Shown piece after piece: positions 42,413 through 51,516 of a DNA stretch of 64,000 bases. The notes beneath the pieces were generated by a model that saw nothing but the letters and a program-made list of their open reading frames with translations, searched no databases and had not been told where the DNA came from. The first letter of the stretch is position 1. Each line of letters opens with the position of its first letter. Origin of the DNA: an uncultured Eubacterium sp. (GTDB lineage Bacteria; Bacillota; Clostridia; Oscillospirales; Acutalibacteraceae); NCBI GenBank assembly GCA_910583925.1, contig CAJTZJ010000003.1:62001-126000 (forward strand), given 5' to 3'. A program made the position numbers and the translations under genes.

Positions 42413-43228
42413 ATGGCTGATTTACCAAACGAAAGACAGATAAATGAAGCAGTTTGTATAGATACAAAGCGAATTTACGACAGCTGCGTATCAAAGGATT
42501 GCTTAGAAGATTTAAGAGTTACATTTTTCAGCCGCAGCCAAAGATTGATTGACGATGCGGTTACGGTTAAATGCCGTGAATGTGAAATCACATCCGTATC
42601 TATTGATGTTGAGGAGGTACCGTTTAACAGAGGCTATTACAGTGTTGATATTACCTTCTACTTCAGACTCAGCTTTGATACTTATTCAGCACCTTGCACT
42701 ACACCTGAGGTTGCAGTAGGCTTTACTCAGTTTACAAAAAAATGTATACTCTACGGCTCAGACGGCAATGTCAAAATCTTCACATCAAATCCGATTAATG
42801 AAGAACTTGACTGCCCTGATGCACCGCAGTATTCCAACCCGACAGCTAAGGTTCAGGCCGTTGATCCCGTTATCCTTTCCTGCGATGTTGTTGATGCCTG
42901 TGACTGCTGCATTCCGATTTGCTCATCCTTCCCTCAGAGCATCCTGAAAAATGTATCCGACAGTATTCCGAGCGCAGGCTCATCAAGAGCAGTCCTTGTT
43001 ACATTAGGACTTTTCAGCATTGTTCAGATGGAAAGAGATGTTCAGATGCTTATTCCGGCATATGATTACTGCATTCCTGAAAAAGAATGCTGCTGCAACA
43101 CGCAGAATCCTTGCGATACATTCCAGACAATCGACTTCCCTGTTGATGAATTCTTCCCGCCTGAAAGAGATAATGTACAGTCGGGCTGCTGCTGTTCAAC
43201 TGACGGAAGCACCCTTCCTGACGCATAA
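42413..43228 (+). CDS. Cys-rich protein of unknown function, possible spore-coat type
   Basis: The protein has 271 residues with 21 cysteines. The N-terminal part (VCIDTKRIYDSCVSKDCLEDLRV, then VKCREC) is followed by a beta-rich middle (VPFNRGYYSVDITFYFRLSF). The Cys-dense C-terminus carries CDCCIPIC, CCCN and GCCC. No signal peptide or membrane helix is seen. I do not recognise a named family, though the N-terminal block recalls conserved clostridial proteins of unknown role. Cys-rich proteins without export signals in spore-formers are often coat components; this is inference. It has its own ribosome site under a hairpin and a terminator behind. Confidence 0.75.
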   Translation: MADLPNERQINEAVCIDTKRIYDSCVSKDCLEDLRVTFFSRSQRLIDDAVTVKCRECEITSVSIDVEEVPFNRGYYSVDITFYFRLSFDTYSAPCTTPEVAVGFTQFTKKCILYGSDGNVKIFTSNPINEELDCPDAPQYSNPTAKVQAVDPVILSCDVVDACDCCIPICSSFPQSILKNVSDSIPSAGSSRAVLVTLGLFSIVQMERDVQMLIPAYDYCIPEKECCCNTQNPCDTFQTIDFPVDEFFPPERDNVQSGCCCSTDGSTLPDA

Positions 43229-43241
43229 ATTGCACAAAAAG

Positions 43242-43265
43242 ATACCTCTCCGAACGGAGAGGTAT
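43242..43265. terminator. Bidirectional terminator between Cys-rich gene and pcrA
   Basis: ATACCTCTCCG and CGGAGAGGTAT form an 11-bp perfect stem with a 2-base loop. A-rich and T-rich flanks lie on the two sides, between converging genes. Confidence 0.85.
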
Positions 43266-43274
43266 TTATTATGC

Positions 43275-45512
43275 TTATACTTTTTCCAATTTAGCAAAAT
43301 TAGCCATAAGCTTTTTTGTGCCTGCTCTGTCAAAAGCAACCTCAAGAAGATTATCATTGCCCATCGGTTTGACAGAAAGAATTACACCTGTGCCAAAGGT
43401 TTTATGCCTTACTGTATCTCCCACATTATATGTAACACCGGTATTTCCCGAAGAAACACCAACCTGACCGAACTTATGAGCCGCAGAGGAGCTTTGTCTG
43501 TTGTTGATTTCCGTTCTGCCTGCACCAAAGGAGGAAGGACTTCCAAACGCTGATCCCCCTCTGTTTGAAGAAGTAAAACCGCTTCTCGAGGTAAAGGTTT
43601 CAACTGTTATATCCTCCGTTACATTTACAGGAATTTCACGGATGAAACGGGAAGCCATATTTCTGTTTGTCTGACCATAGAGCATTCGCTGTCTTGCATT
43701 GATAAGATAAAGCTTTTCCTTCGCTCTTGTTATGCCAACATAAGCAAGACGGCGCTCCTCCTCCAGATCATCCTCACTGTAAATTGACTGATTGCCGGGG
43801 AATATTCCCTCTTCCATACCGGGGATAAACACAACAGGAAATTCCAGTCCCTTTGCTGAATGAAGCGTCATAAGCACAACACAGTCATCATCCTCATTAT
43901 AGCTGTCAATATCCGAAACAAGCGCAACATCCTCAAGGAAATCAGAAAGCTCAAAATCCTCTTCCTCCTCCTGATATTTTATAAACATAGAAGAAAGCTC
44001 GTTGATATTATTCTTCCTGTCCTCCTCTGTTTCGGGATCCTCAGCAAGATATTCAAAATATTTTGTTTCGCTTATAATCTCTTGCAGCAAATCGGCAAGC
44101 GGCATTTTATCATCAAGAAGCTTTTGAAAATGCTTAATCATATTTGTAAAATTCTGCAATTTCTGAGCTGAACGAAGTGTTTTCTGAAATTCATCGCTTC
44201 GTTCGCAAACCTCAAACGCAGAAATTCCGAGACCCGTTGAAATTTCAAGCACATTTGCAAACATCGTATCGCCGATTCCTCTTTTCGGAACATTGATAAT
44301 TCTTTGCAGACGAACATTATCGGCAGGATTATTAATAACCGCAAAATATGAGATAATATCCTTGATTTCCTTTCTGTCAAAGAAGCGGTTTCCGCCGATA
44401 ATTTTATGCGGAATACCGCTTTTTGTAAGCGTAATTTCAAGATTTCGGGATTGCGCATTGGTGCGGTAAAGAACAGCATGATCACTCATTTTTCTGCCGG
44501 TATCAACATTTTTTAAAATTTCATCCGCTATAAAAGCAGATTCATCCGCTTCGCTGTTTACAGTATTTAAAATAATTTTATCTCCTGCACCTGCAGCTGT
44601 CCAGAGATTTTTGCCTTTTCTGTTTTTATTATTTGAAATAACAGAGTTTGCACCGTCAAGAATATTCTGTGTTGAACGATAGTTCTGTTCAAGTCTTATC
44701 ACTCTTGCGTTACTGTATTGCTTTTCAAAGGACAAAATATTTTCAATCGTTGCACCTCTGAAACGATAGATACTCTGATCATCATCGCCGACAACGCAGA
44801 TATTTTTATATCCGCCTGCAAGAAGAGAAACCAATACATATTGCGCATGTGAGGTATCCTGATACTCATCAACCATAACATACCTGAACTGTTTCTGATA
44901 AAGCTCTAAAACATCATCATTTTCTTGAAGAAGCTTTACAGTATTAAAAATTATATCATCAAAATCCATTGCATCGGATTTCAAAAGCTCTTTCTGATAC
45001 ATTTCATAGCAATCCGCAATTTTTGATTTTCTGAAATCATTGACAGCCTCTTTTTTATACTCATTGTAATCAATTAAGCTGTCTTTTGCAGTGCTTACAG
45101 CACTTAAAATAGATTTATGATGAATAATTTTATCCGTTAACCCGAGAGATTTTTGGCAATGCTTCATAACACGCTTCTGATCATCCGTATCATAAATTGT
45201 AAAATGATTGCTGTAGCCTATTCTGTCGCCAAAGCGCCTTAAAATTCTTGCACAGCAGGAATGGAAGGTAAATGCCCATATACTGCTTGCCTCCTCGCCT
45301 ATAGCCCTTATAAGACGCTCTTTCAGCTCGCCTGCTGCCTTATTTGTAAAGGTAATTGCAAGCACCTGCCAGGGCAGTGCAAGCCCAGCCTCAATAATAT
45401 GCTGAACACGGTTAACCAGCACGGTTGTTTTGCCCGAGCCGGCGCCTGCAAGGATTAAAAGCGGACCCTCCGTACATTCAACTGCCTGCTGCTGCATTTC
45501 ATTTAATGCCAT
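43275..45512 (-). CDS. pcrA: UvrD/PcrA-family 3'-5' DNA helicase
   Basis: The protein has 745 residues. Motif Q is LNEMQQQAVE, Walker A AGAGSGKTTVL, motif II VDEYQDTSHAQ, motif III GDDDQSIYRFRGA, motif IV RLEQNYRST, and motif V VLMTLHSAKGLEFPVVFI with VGITRAKEKLYL. The C-terminal Tudor-like region (GDTVRHKTFGTGVILSV) matches PcrA. It works in repair and replication-transcription conflict. TGAGGTAAA precedes the ATG. Confidence 0.97.
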   Translation of the reverse strand: MALNEMQQQAVECTEGPLLILAGAGSGKTTVLVNRVQHIIEAGLALPWQVLAITFTNKAAGELKERLIRAIGEEASSIWAFTFHSCCARILRRFGDRIGYSNHFTIYDTDDQKRVMKHCQKSLGLTDKIIHHKSILSAVSTAKDSLIDYNEYKKEAVNDFRKSKIADCYEMYQKELLKSDAMDFDDIIFNTVKLLQENDDVLELYQKQFRYVMVDEYQDTSHAQYVLVSLLAGGYKNICVVGDDDQSIYRFRGATIENILSFEKQYSNARVIRLEQNYRSTQNILDGANSVISNNKNRKGKNLWTAAGAGDKIILNTVNSEADESAFIADEILKNVDTGRKMSDHAVLYRTNAQSRNLEITLTKSGIPHKIIGGNRFFDRKEIKDIISYFAVINNPADNVRLQRIINVPKRGIGDTMFANVLEISTGLGISAFEVCERSDEFQKTLRSAQKLQNFTNMIKHFQKLLDDKMPLADLLQEIISETKYFEYLAEDPETEEDRKNNINELSSMFIKYQEEEEDFELSDFLEDVALVSDIDSYNEDDDCVVLMTLHSAKGLEFPVVFIPGMEEGIFPGNQSIYSEDDLEEERRLAYVGITRAKEKLYLINARQRMLYGQTNRNMASRFIREIPVNVTEDITVETFTSRSGFTSSNRGGSAFGSPSSFGAGRTEINNRQSSSAAHKFGQVGVSSGNTGVTYNVGDTVRHKTFGTGVILSVKPMGNDNLLEVAFDRAGTKKLMANFAKLEKV

Positions 45513-45550
45513 ATCTTTTTACCTCAATTCATATCTTTTATAGGGATAAA

Positions 45551-45579
45551 AAAGGGAGTCACTAAGAGTGACACCCTTT
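45551..45579 (-). terminator. Terminator of the oadGB operon
   Basis: On the minus strand AAAGGGTGTCACT and AGTGACTCCCTTT form a 13-bp stem with a mismatch, followed by TTTTTTATC. Confidence 0.85.
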
Positions 45580-45597
45580 AAATTTTACATAATTGTC

Positions 45598-46827
45598 TTA
45601 TCGAAGAAGTGTTAAAAGTACACCTGCTGCAACGGCAGAGCCGATAACACCTGATACATTCGGACCCATAGCGTGCATAAGAAGGAAGTTTGAAGGATTC
45701 TCCCTCTGACCCTCTTTCTGGCTGACACGGGCAGCCATAGGAACAGCAGAAACACCTGCTGAGCCGATAAGCGGATTTACCTTTCCCTTTGTAAAGAAAT
45801 ACATCAGTTTACCGAAAAGTACACCGCTTGCTGTACCTACTGCAAACGCAACAAGACCGAGAGCTATAATGCCAAGCGTTTTTCCTGTTAAGAAGGACTG
45901 CGCACTTGTTGTAGCACCAACAGAAACACCAAGCATAATGGTAATAATATTCATAAGCTCATTCTGGGCAGCCTTTGCAATACGCTCTGTTCTTCCGCTT
46001 TCTTTAAGAAGGTTACCAAACATAAGCATACCGACAAGAGCACCTGCATCCGGAAGAAGAAGAGCAACAATAACGGTTACCATTATAGGGAATAAAATCT
46101 TTTCAAGCTTTGATACAGGGCGAAGATTGCCCATTACAACCGAACGCTCCTTCTTGGTTGTTAAAGCACGCATTATAGGCGGCTGAATAACAGGAACAAG
46201 AGCCATGTATGAATATGCCGCAACTGCTATGGTACCAAGCAAAGCAGGCGCAAGAATAGATGTTACAAAAATAGCTGTAGGACCGTCTGCACCGCCGATA
46301 ATTGCAATCGCACCTGATTCCTTAGGTGTAAAGCCAAGAAGCGTAGCGCCGATATAGGTAAAGAAAATACCAAACTGAGCAGCTGCACCAAGAATAAAGC
46401 TTTTCGGATTTGCAATAAGCGGAGAGAAATCAGTCATAGTACCGATACCAAGGAAAATAAGCGGAGGATAAATACCTGCCTTAACACCGAAATAAAGGAA
46501 ATCCATAAGCCCCGGTGTAAGCCCTGTTATCCACACCTCATTAACTTCATCCCACACTCTGCCATTGGCAACAAGCTGAATAAAGCTCTCCATATCGTGA
46601 TACTGAACTGCCAGGTTTGCACCCGGAATATTTGCAAGGAGCATACCAAATGCAATCGGTATCATAAGAAGAGGCTCAAAGCCCTTTTTAATACCAAGAT
46701 ATAAAAATACGAATGAAACCAAAAGCATAACGAGGTTTTTCCAACCGCCGTCTGTAAAGAAAAACGCATAGCCGCTGTTTGCAAAAATATCAACGATTGC
46801 GCCCCAAACGCCCTGTAATATTTCCAT
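45598..46827 (-). CDS. oadB: Na+-transporting carboxylic acid decarboxylase, beta subunit
   Basis: The protein has 409 residues with about 10-11 membrane helices. Family blocks are GAAAQFGIFFTYIGA, GAIAIIGGADGPTAIFVTSILAP and SAVPMAARVSQKEGQRENPSNFLLMHAMGPNVSGVIGSA, which carry the Na+-binding Asp and Asn/Ser. It couples decarboxylation of a biotin-bound carboxyl group to Na+ export. The biotin carrier and carboxyltransferase genes are not in the window, so the substrate (oxaloacetate, methylmalonyl-CoA or glutaconyl-CoA) is undetermined. Confidence 0.95.
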   Translation of the reverse strand: MEILQGVWGAIVDIFANSGYAFFFTDGGWKNLVMLLVSFVFLYLGIKKGFEPLLMIPIAFGMLLANIPGANLAVQYHDMESFIQLVANGRVWDEVNEVWITGLTPGLMDFLYFGVKAGIYPPLIFLGIGTMTDFSPLIANPKSFILGAAAQFGIFFTYIGATLLGFTPKESGAIAIIGGADGPTAIFVTSILAPALLGTIAVAAYSYMALVPVIQPPIMRALTTKKERSVVMGNLRPVSKLEKILFPIMVTVIVALLLPDAGALVGMLMFGNLLKESGRTERIAKAAQNELMNIITIMLGVSVGATTSAQSFLTGKTLGIIALGLVAFAVGTASGVLFGKLMYFFTKGKVNPLIGSAGVSAVPMAARVSQKEGQRENPSNFLLMHAMGPNVSGVIGSAVAAGVLLTLLR

Positions 46828-46842
46828 GAATAAATCCTCCTA

Positions 46843-47283
46843 TTAAAACGATCTTGTGTTATCACGAACAGCAGCCCTTGCCCAAGGATTTCTGCTGCCA
46901 ACATCTTTTCTTTTAACAGAACGAATAACAAATTGATTCGAGCCCTCACAGGCTGTTACAGCTGCTGTTATAGCTGCAACAATCTCACCGCTTATATCTT
47001 GTTCAATAACCGGAGCTTCTTTAACAGCGGGCGCTGTTTTTGTAACCGGAGCTTCTTTTACATTTTTGGCAGCCTTTGCTGCATCTTTTTTTGCCTTTTT
47101 TTCTTTAGCTGATTTCTCAAGCTTTGAAACAACATTTCCAAAAGCACCAAAAACAAATATAAGAACAATGAGAACACCAAGAACGATTCCAACACCGGCA
47201 AGCACAACAGTTGCAACCTGAGCCCAGTCTATGGAACCAAAAAAGCCTGTTTTAGCTGTAATTAAAAGAGCAATTTGATACAT
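46843..47283 (-). CDS. OadG-family gamma subunit of a Na+ pump decarboxylase
   Basis: The protein has 146 residues. One N-terminal membrane helix (about 20-45), a Lys/Ala-rich coiled stretch, an Ala/Pro/Val-rich linker (KTAPAVKEAPVIEQ) and a conserved end (FVIRSVKRKDVGSRNPWARAAV) are present. It anchors the pump complex. It lies 15 bp before oadB and has GGGGGA before the ATG. Confidence 0.85.
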   Translation of the reverse strand: MYQIALLITAKTGFFGSIDWAQVATVVLAGVGIVLGVLIVLIFVFGAFGNVVSKLEKSAKEKKAKKDAAKAAKNVKEAPVTKTAPAVKEAPVIEQDISGEIVAAITAAVTACEGSNQFVIRSVKRKDVGSRNPWARAAVRDNTRSF

Positions 47284-47317
47284 TCAAACATTCCCCCATT
47301 ATATTTAAATCGTTAGT

Positions 47318-47346
47318 ATTATAAAACATCTCTTATCATTTTTCAA
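47318..47346 (-). promoter_or_regulatory. Promoter of oadG-oadB
   Basis: TTGAAA (47341-47346), 17 bp and TATAAT (47318-47323), about 35 bp before the oadG ATG. Confidence 0.8.
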
Positions 47347-47388
47347 CATAAAATTTATCTTTTTTTACAACAAAACATTTTGCACCAC

Positions 47389-47416
47389 TTGATTTATTTT
47401 TTTTATGGTATATAAT
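47389..47416 (+). promoter_or_regulatory. Promoter of the small membrane protein gene
   Basis: TTGATT (47389-47394), 16 bp and TATAAT (47411-47416), about 40 bp before the start; a second TATAAT lies at 47425. Confidence 0.65.
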
Positions 47417-47458
47417 ATATGGTGTATAATAGAAATATAGTTTTTCGCAGGAGGTAAA

Positions 47459-47596
47459 ATGATGAAAAAAGAAACTCTTATCATCTGCATTTTAATTGCT
47501 TTGATTATTTTGTGGATAACGGAAACCCTTGGTATGAAAAAAACATCAAGAATCCTCGGCGGAGCTGTTGATCTTGGCTTTTCAATGTTAAGATAA
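47459..47596 (+). CDS. 45-residue single-span membrane protein
   Basis: The frame starts ATGATG, preceded by a perfect GGAGG a few bases upstream, and encodes MMKKETLIICILIALIILW, then ITETLGMKKTSRILGGAVDL and GFSMLR. There is one hydrophobic helix (about 6-21) and a basic C-terminal part. Promoter, ribosome site and the terminator at 47658 make it a complete small transcription unit. The function is unknown. It is divergent from the Na+ pump genes and converges on the ABC operon. Confidence 0.7.
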   Translation: MMKKETLIICILIALIILWITETLGMKKTSRILGGAVDLGFSMLR

Positions 47597-47657
47597 ATAA
47601 GAGTACTATTGCAAAGCAGAAGCCTGTTCGTATTAATCATTATAACCAACAAAATTT

Positions 47658-47686
47658 AAACAGCCGTTTTTCAACGGCTGTTTTTT
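47658..47686. terminator. Terminator between the small gene and the ABC operon
   Basis: AAACAGCCG and CGGCTGTTT form a 9-bp stem with an 8-base loop and a T6 tract; the A-rich flank also supports termination of the minus-strand operon. Confidence 0.85.
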
Positions 47687-47692
47687 CTTTCT

Positions 47693-49612
47693 TTATTTTA
47701 TGATATTTTCCAAACAGCTTATTGTATTATTATCTTCCTTTTCGACAATTAAATTATATTCATCAAACAGAGAATCAAGCATATAATTGCTTTCCGTCAT
47801 TCTTTTTTCATTATAGCTGAGCATTTCATTCGGAATCATTTTGAGCAATTTTTCTTTTTCCTCTTCGGTAGCAAATTCACTGAACCTATAAAAAGTAACT
47901 AAATACACAGAATCTTCATTTTCCAGATAATATCCGGAATCTTCATCCCATTTTTCATAGTAAGCGGCAGTAAATCCATTATCTATAAGCAAATTATATT
48001 CATGCTCTCTTTTCTTTATATCCTTTTTTATGCATTCAAACAAAGGTTCATAATCCTCAAGCTGTAAACACTGTATATAATTATAAACAAAATCGCAATT
48101 ATCTACTGTGGCAAAAAGGATATCATTACCTAAAACTACCGGCATAATCTGTTCTAAGCATTCATCTGTTTTAAGTATGGCAGCAAATTCCCGACTTGCA
48201 AACGAAGCATTTACCGAATAGGTACGAACAACCGTTTTTCCGTTTTTTAACTTGTATTTAAGCCTTATACCGGTAACTGCATCATACTCATATGTTTTAT
48301 TATCATAAAACCTGTCTTTGGCTTCATTTGACGCAATTTTTTTATGAAATCTTTCAACAGCGGCTTTTGCTTCATCCGTAGACAGACTAAATACATTATT
48401 GCTGGCATTATAATATCCAATTCCGTGACCAACCGATTCATAGAGAAAATCGTCAAAGATATCAATCCTATGCACATTCCGATAATGATTGCCTGTTTCT
48501 ACCGTTACGCTTTCAACCTCGCCTGCTTCAGGAACATAATCAACATATCCCATAGATTTCGGCGCAAGCTCAACACATAAAACCACGACGGCAGTTACGG
48601 CAACAGATGTAATTAAGCTTGCAATCGTTAATTTATTAAACGGCTTTCTGTAAAACAAAGCTGTTATGATAAGAACAAACAAAACCATTGCAATCAATGC
48701 AGCAAGCAGCTTTATATAAAGCCGATTTGCAAGATTCAAAGACATAAATGCCTCTGCCATAAGAAATACGGTTATAATTGCAAACGGCAGAACTTTACCG
48801 AAAACAGTAGTTTCGGCTACCTCTGCTTTTCGATGCTTGAATGCAATAACGCCTGCTAAATATGTAACAGCTATCTGCACAATAAATACAATAATGATAG
48901 CCGCCATATTATCTAAATTCTCATTTACAGAAAACTGTAATAAAGCAATCGGTGATACAATAAAGCTATAGTCATAATCAAGCTTAAAACCCCAAATTGT
49001 ATCAATATAATCCAGCAAACCCGATGCTGCTGCAAAAACGCCAAATACTGCAAAAAAGCTTAAAGCAAAGTAATGCCATTTTCTTCCTGAAATGACTGCA
49101 CATACAGCAAAAACCAAAAAAACTGAAATTGTAGACAAAAAAGACATTCCCAGTATTGATGCAAATAATGAAACATCAAATATGTAAAACTTTGCCGGAT
49201 AAACAATATTTGATTTGATTAAGAAAACCGAAACCGAAAAAGAAATTACATATGATAAAACAATATTTATTAAACAAAAAAGAGCATTTGCATTAAAAAA
49301 CGCTTCTCTTTTCACAGGCATTGACAGCAGAAAATCAGAAGCTCTTCTGCTGTATAATTCACGATATAATATATAAACAACAATAAGAGAAACAGTAAAT
49401 AATAACAAATTAATATAACTTGATAAATCAGAACCATATATTAGAGTAATATTTTCAACCTTTAACGGTTTTTTACTAAGCATATCCACAGCAATAATTA
49501 ATATTATAAATAATGTGAAAAGCTGGGTTAATACCAGACTTAATATATTACGCCTAAAAACATTTTTTAGCATAGGAGTAAATCCACTATGCTTCTGCAT
49601 TGCAGATTTCAT
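47693..49612 (-). CDS. ABC transporter permease with large extracytoplasmic C-domain (paralogue 1)
   Basis: The protein has 639 residues. About ten hydrophobic segments lie in the first 350 residues, in an ABC-2-like arrangement with RRASDFLLSMPVKREAFFNA. A soluble domain (about 355-639) of the type seen in clostridial ABC-2 permeases follows. It is homologous throughout to the next gene (RRASDF/KRASDF; VKREAFFNA/VKRGAWFNA; VRTYSV/IRRVYTV), so the two probably form a heterodimer. AAGGAGGG precedes the ATG. The substrate is unknown. Confidence 0.8.
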   Translation of the reverse strand: MKSAMQKHSGFTPMLKNVFRRNILSLVLTQLFTLFIILIIAVDMLSKKPLKVENITLIYGSDLSSYINLLLFTVSLIVVYILYRELYSRRASDFLLSMPVKREAFFNANALFCLINIVLSYVISFSVSVFLIKSNIVYPAKFYIFDVSLFASILGMSFLSTISVFLVFAVCAVISGRKWHYFALSFFAVFGVFAAASGLLDYIDTIWGFKLDYDYSFIVSPIALLQFSVNENLDNMAAIIIVFIVQIAVTYLAGVIAFKHRKAEVAETTVFGKVLPFAIITVFLMAEAFMSLNLANRLYIKLLAALIAMVLFVLIITALFYRKPFNKLTIASLITSVAVTAVVVLCVELAPKSMGYVDYVPEAGEVESVTVETGNHYRNVHRIDIFDDFLYESVGHGIGYYNASNNVFSLSTDEAKAAVERFHKKIASNEAKDRFYDNKTYEYDAVTGIRLKYKLKNGKTVVRTYSVNASFASREFAAILKTDECLEQIMPVVLGNDILFATVDNCDFVYNYIQCLQLEDYEPLFECIKKDIKKREHEYNLLIDNGFTAAYYEKWDEDSGYYLENEDSVYLVTFYRFSEFATEEEKEKLLKMIPNEMLSYNEKRMTESNYMLDSLFDEYNLIVEKEDNNTISCLENIIK

Positions 49613-49626
49613 ATTTTGCCCTCCTT

Positions 49627-51516
49627 TTATCTGATGTTAAAATTATAACCTAATTCTTCAAGATAAGAAACCGTATTTATGTCTTGATCCATATCAATAT
49701 AAAAACTGACTTCTTCAATCTGTAAATAAAATTCAGAGTCGTACTTGACTATCTCTTTTGGAGAAAGCTTTTCCATTTTGACCCTTTCTGAAACCGGAAC
49801 ACCAGCTTTGAATATAAAAAATGAAAGTGTATAAATATCTTTCTCTGGTTCATTATCTAAATCCGAATCATAATCTTCCCACATAGTTAAAAAAGGAAGC
49901 CCTGCCGAACCGGCAAATTCACTTGCTTCTCTATTCATTATATCTTTCTGAACACATTCACGAAGCTTACGGCAATCTGTTTTTTCAATATAAAAAGAGT
50001 TTTCATAATCATCGGCATACAGTCCGAAAACAGAAAAGATAATATCTTCAGAATTATAATCGAAACCTTCAATCCCGTTAATACCCTCATCCGTTTTAAA
50101 CAGAGCTATACCTTCCTCAATAATATCTTTTGTTAAAACTGTATATACGCGCCTGATTGTTTTGCCGTTTTTTAGCCTGTATTCAATTCCTAAGGTTGTA
50201 TCGCCGCCTTCGTCAAAACCATTTGAGTTATTTCTTGTTTTCTCCGAAAGAAGCTTTTTATGAAGTTCGACAGCCTTTTCCTTTGCTTCGTCAGTTAAAA
50301 ATTTATAGTTTCTAACTTCACTTTCATCTGAAATATTCAAATAATTAATTCCGTAAAGCAAATCTGTAATATCTGATGAACCAAGGGCATTATAATCATA
50401 AATTGATACGGCTTCGATTTCATCCGCTTCGGGAGCTACATTAACATAAATTTTCTCAGGAATAAGCTGAACGGAAAATATTGTTAACGCAGAAAGTATA
50501 ACTGCACCCAGAAGACTTATAAAAACAGGCTTTGAAAAAGCCTTTCTGAAGAATACTGCTGATAAAATCAATGCCGTAACTGAAACCATAATTATCGCTG
50601 CAATGATTCTGCCTAAAAATGCTACCTCATTGCCGATACCAAGACAAACAAATATTTCCGCTAAAAAACAAGTTACTGTCAAAACAATCGGCAACAACTT
50701 ACCTGAAAGCTTGTTTTCAGCAACCTCCGCCTTTCTTTTTTTGAAAGAAAGATACCCGACAACATAAAAAACAGCAAACTGCACAGCAGCGGCAAGAAAG
50801 AATTTCAGAACAGAAAAATCAGATATACCGCTGAATGCCAGAGAAACAGCAGATGCGATATACGAATTCTCAAGATTCAACCAAAAACCATAAACGGTAT
50901 TCAGATAGCAAATGAAACCTGCCGCTCCTGCATATAAAGCCAATGATGAAATAAAACTTAAAAGAATATACTGCCACATTCTTCCTGCAATAACAGCACA
51001 CATAACAAACACAGTATAAACTACTATTAAGGCAGTAAACGACATGAAAGCATACTTTAAAAAGCAGCCTGCCTCAAGATTTACAAAACGAAACTGCCTT
51101 AACATATTGGAATTAATCACAATTATGCTGCTGATACAGAAGATTGCATATGACACAGCAAAGCTTATAACTCCAAATAAAAAATCTGCATTAAACCACG
51201 CACCTCTTTTAACAGGAAGCGAAAAATAAAAATCAGACGCTCTTTTACTGTATATGCCACGGAACATAACCGCAACCAAAATAAATGCTTCTATACTGCA
51301 AAAAAAGGCAAACAGAGGCATACATATATCTGAAAAAGTATTTGTTATATTATTTGTTGAATTATAACTTCCGTCATAAGAATCCGCATAGAAACTTATA
51401 AGAAAACCGGAAAAAAGAACAGCAAAAATCTGAAAAACAATAAATAATGCAGCATAGCGGCGGAAATTATTTTTCAATACTGCTGAAAAATTATTGGAAG
51501 AATTTATTGATATCAT
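49627..51516 (-). CDS. ABC transporter permease with large extracytoplasmic C-domain (paralogue 2)
   Basis: The protein has 629 residues with the same layout as its neighbour: hydrophobic segments to about residue 350, then a soluble domain with KIYVNVAPEADEIEAVSIYD and a Cys-containing EKTDCRKLRECVQKD. GGAGGTGG precedes the ATG, which lies inside the ATPase 3' end (26-bp overlap). The tandem pair arose by duplication. Confidence 0.8.
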   Translation of the reverse strand: MISINSSNNFSAVLKNNFRRYAALFIVFQIFAVLFSGFLISFYADSYDGSYNSTNNITNTFSDICMPLFAFFCSIEAFILVAVMFRGIYSKRASDFYFSLPVKRGAWFNADFLFGVISFAVSYAIFCISSIIVINSNMLRQFRFVNLEAGCFLKYAFMSFTALIVVYTVFVMCAVIAGRMWQYILLSFISSLALYAGAAGFICYLNTVYGFWLNLENSYIASAVSLAFSGISDFSVLKFFLAAAVQFAVFYVVGYLSFKKRKAEVAENKLSGKLLPIVLTVTCFLAEIFVCLGIGNEVAFLGRIIAAIIMVSVTALILSAVFFRKAFSKPVFISLLGAVILSALTIFSVQLIPEKIYVNVAPEADEIEAVSIYDYNALGSSDITDLLYGINYLNISDESEVRNYKFLTDEAKEKAVELHKKLLSEKTRNNSNGFDEGGDTTLGIEYRLKNGKTIRRVYTVLTKDIIEEGIALFKTDEGINGIEGFDYNSEDIIFSVFGLYADDYENSFYIEKTDCRKLRECVQKDIMNREASEFAGSAGLPFLTMWEDYDSDLDNEPEKDIYTLSFFIFKAGVPVSERVKMEKLSPKEIVKYDSEFYLQIEEVSFYIDMDQDINTVSYLEELGYNFNIR

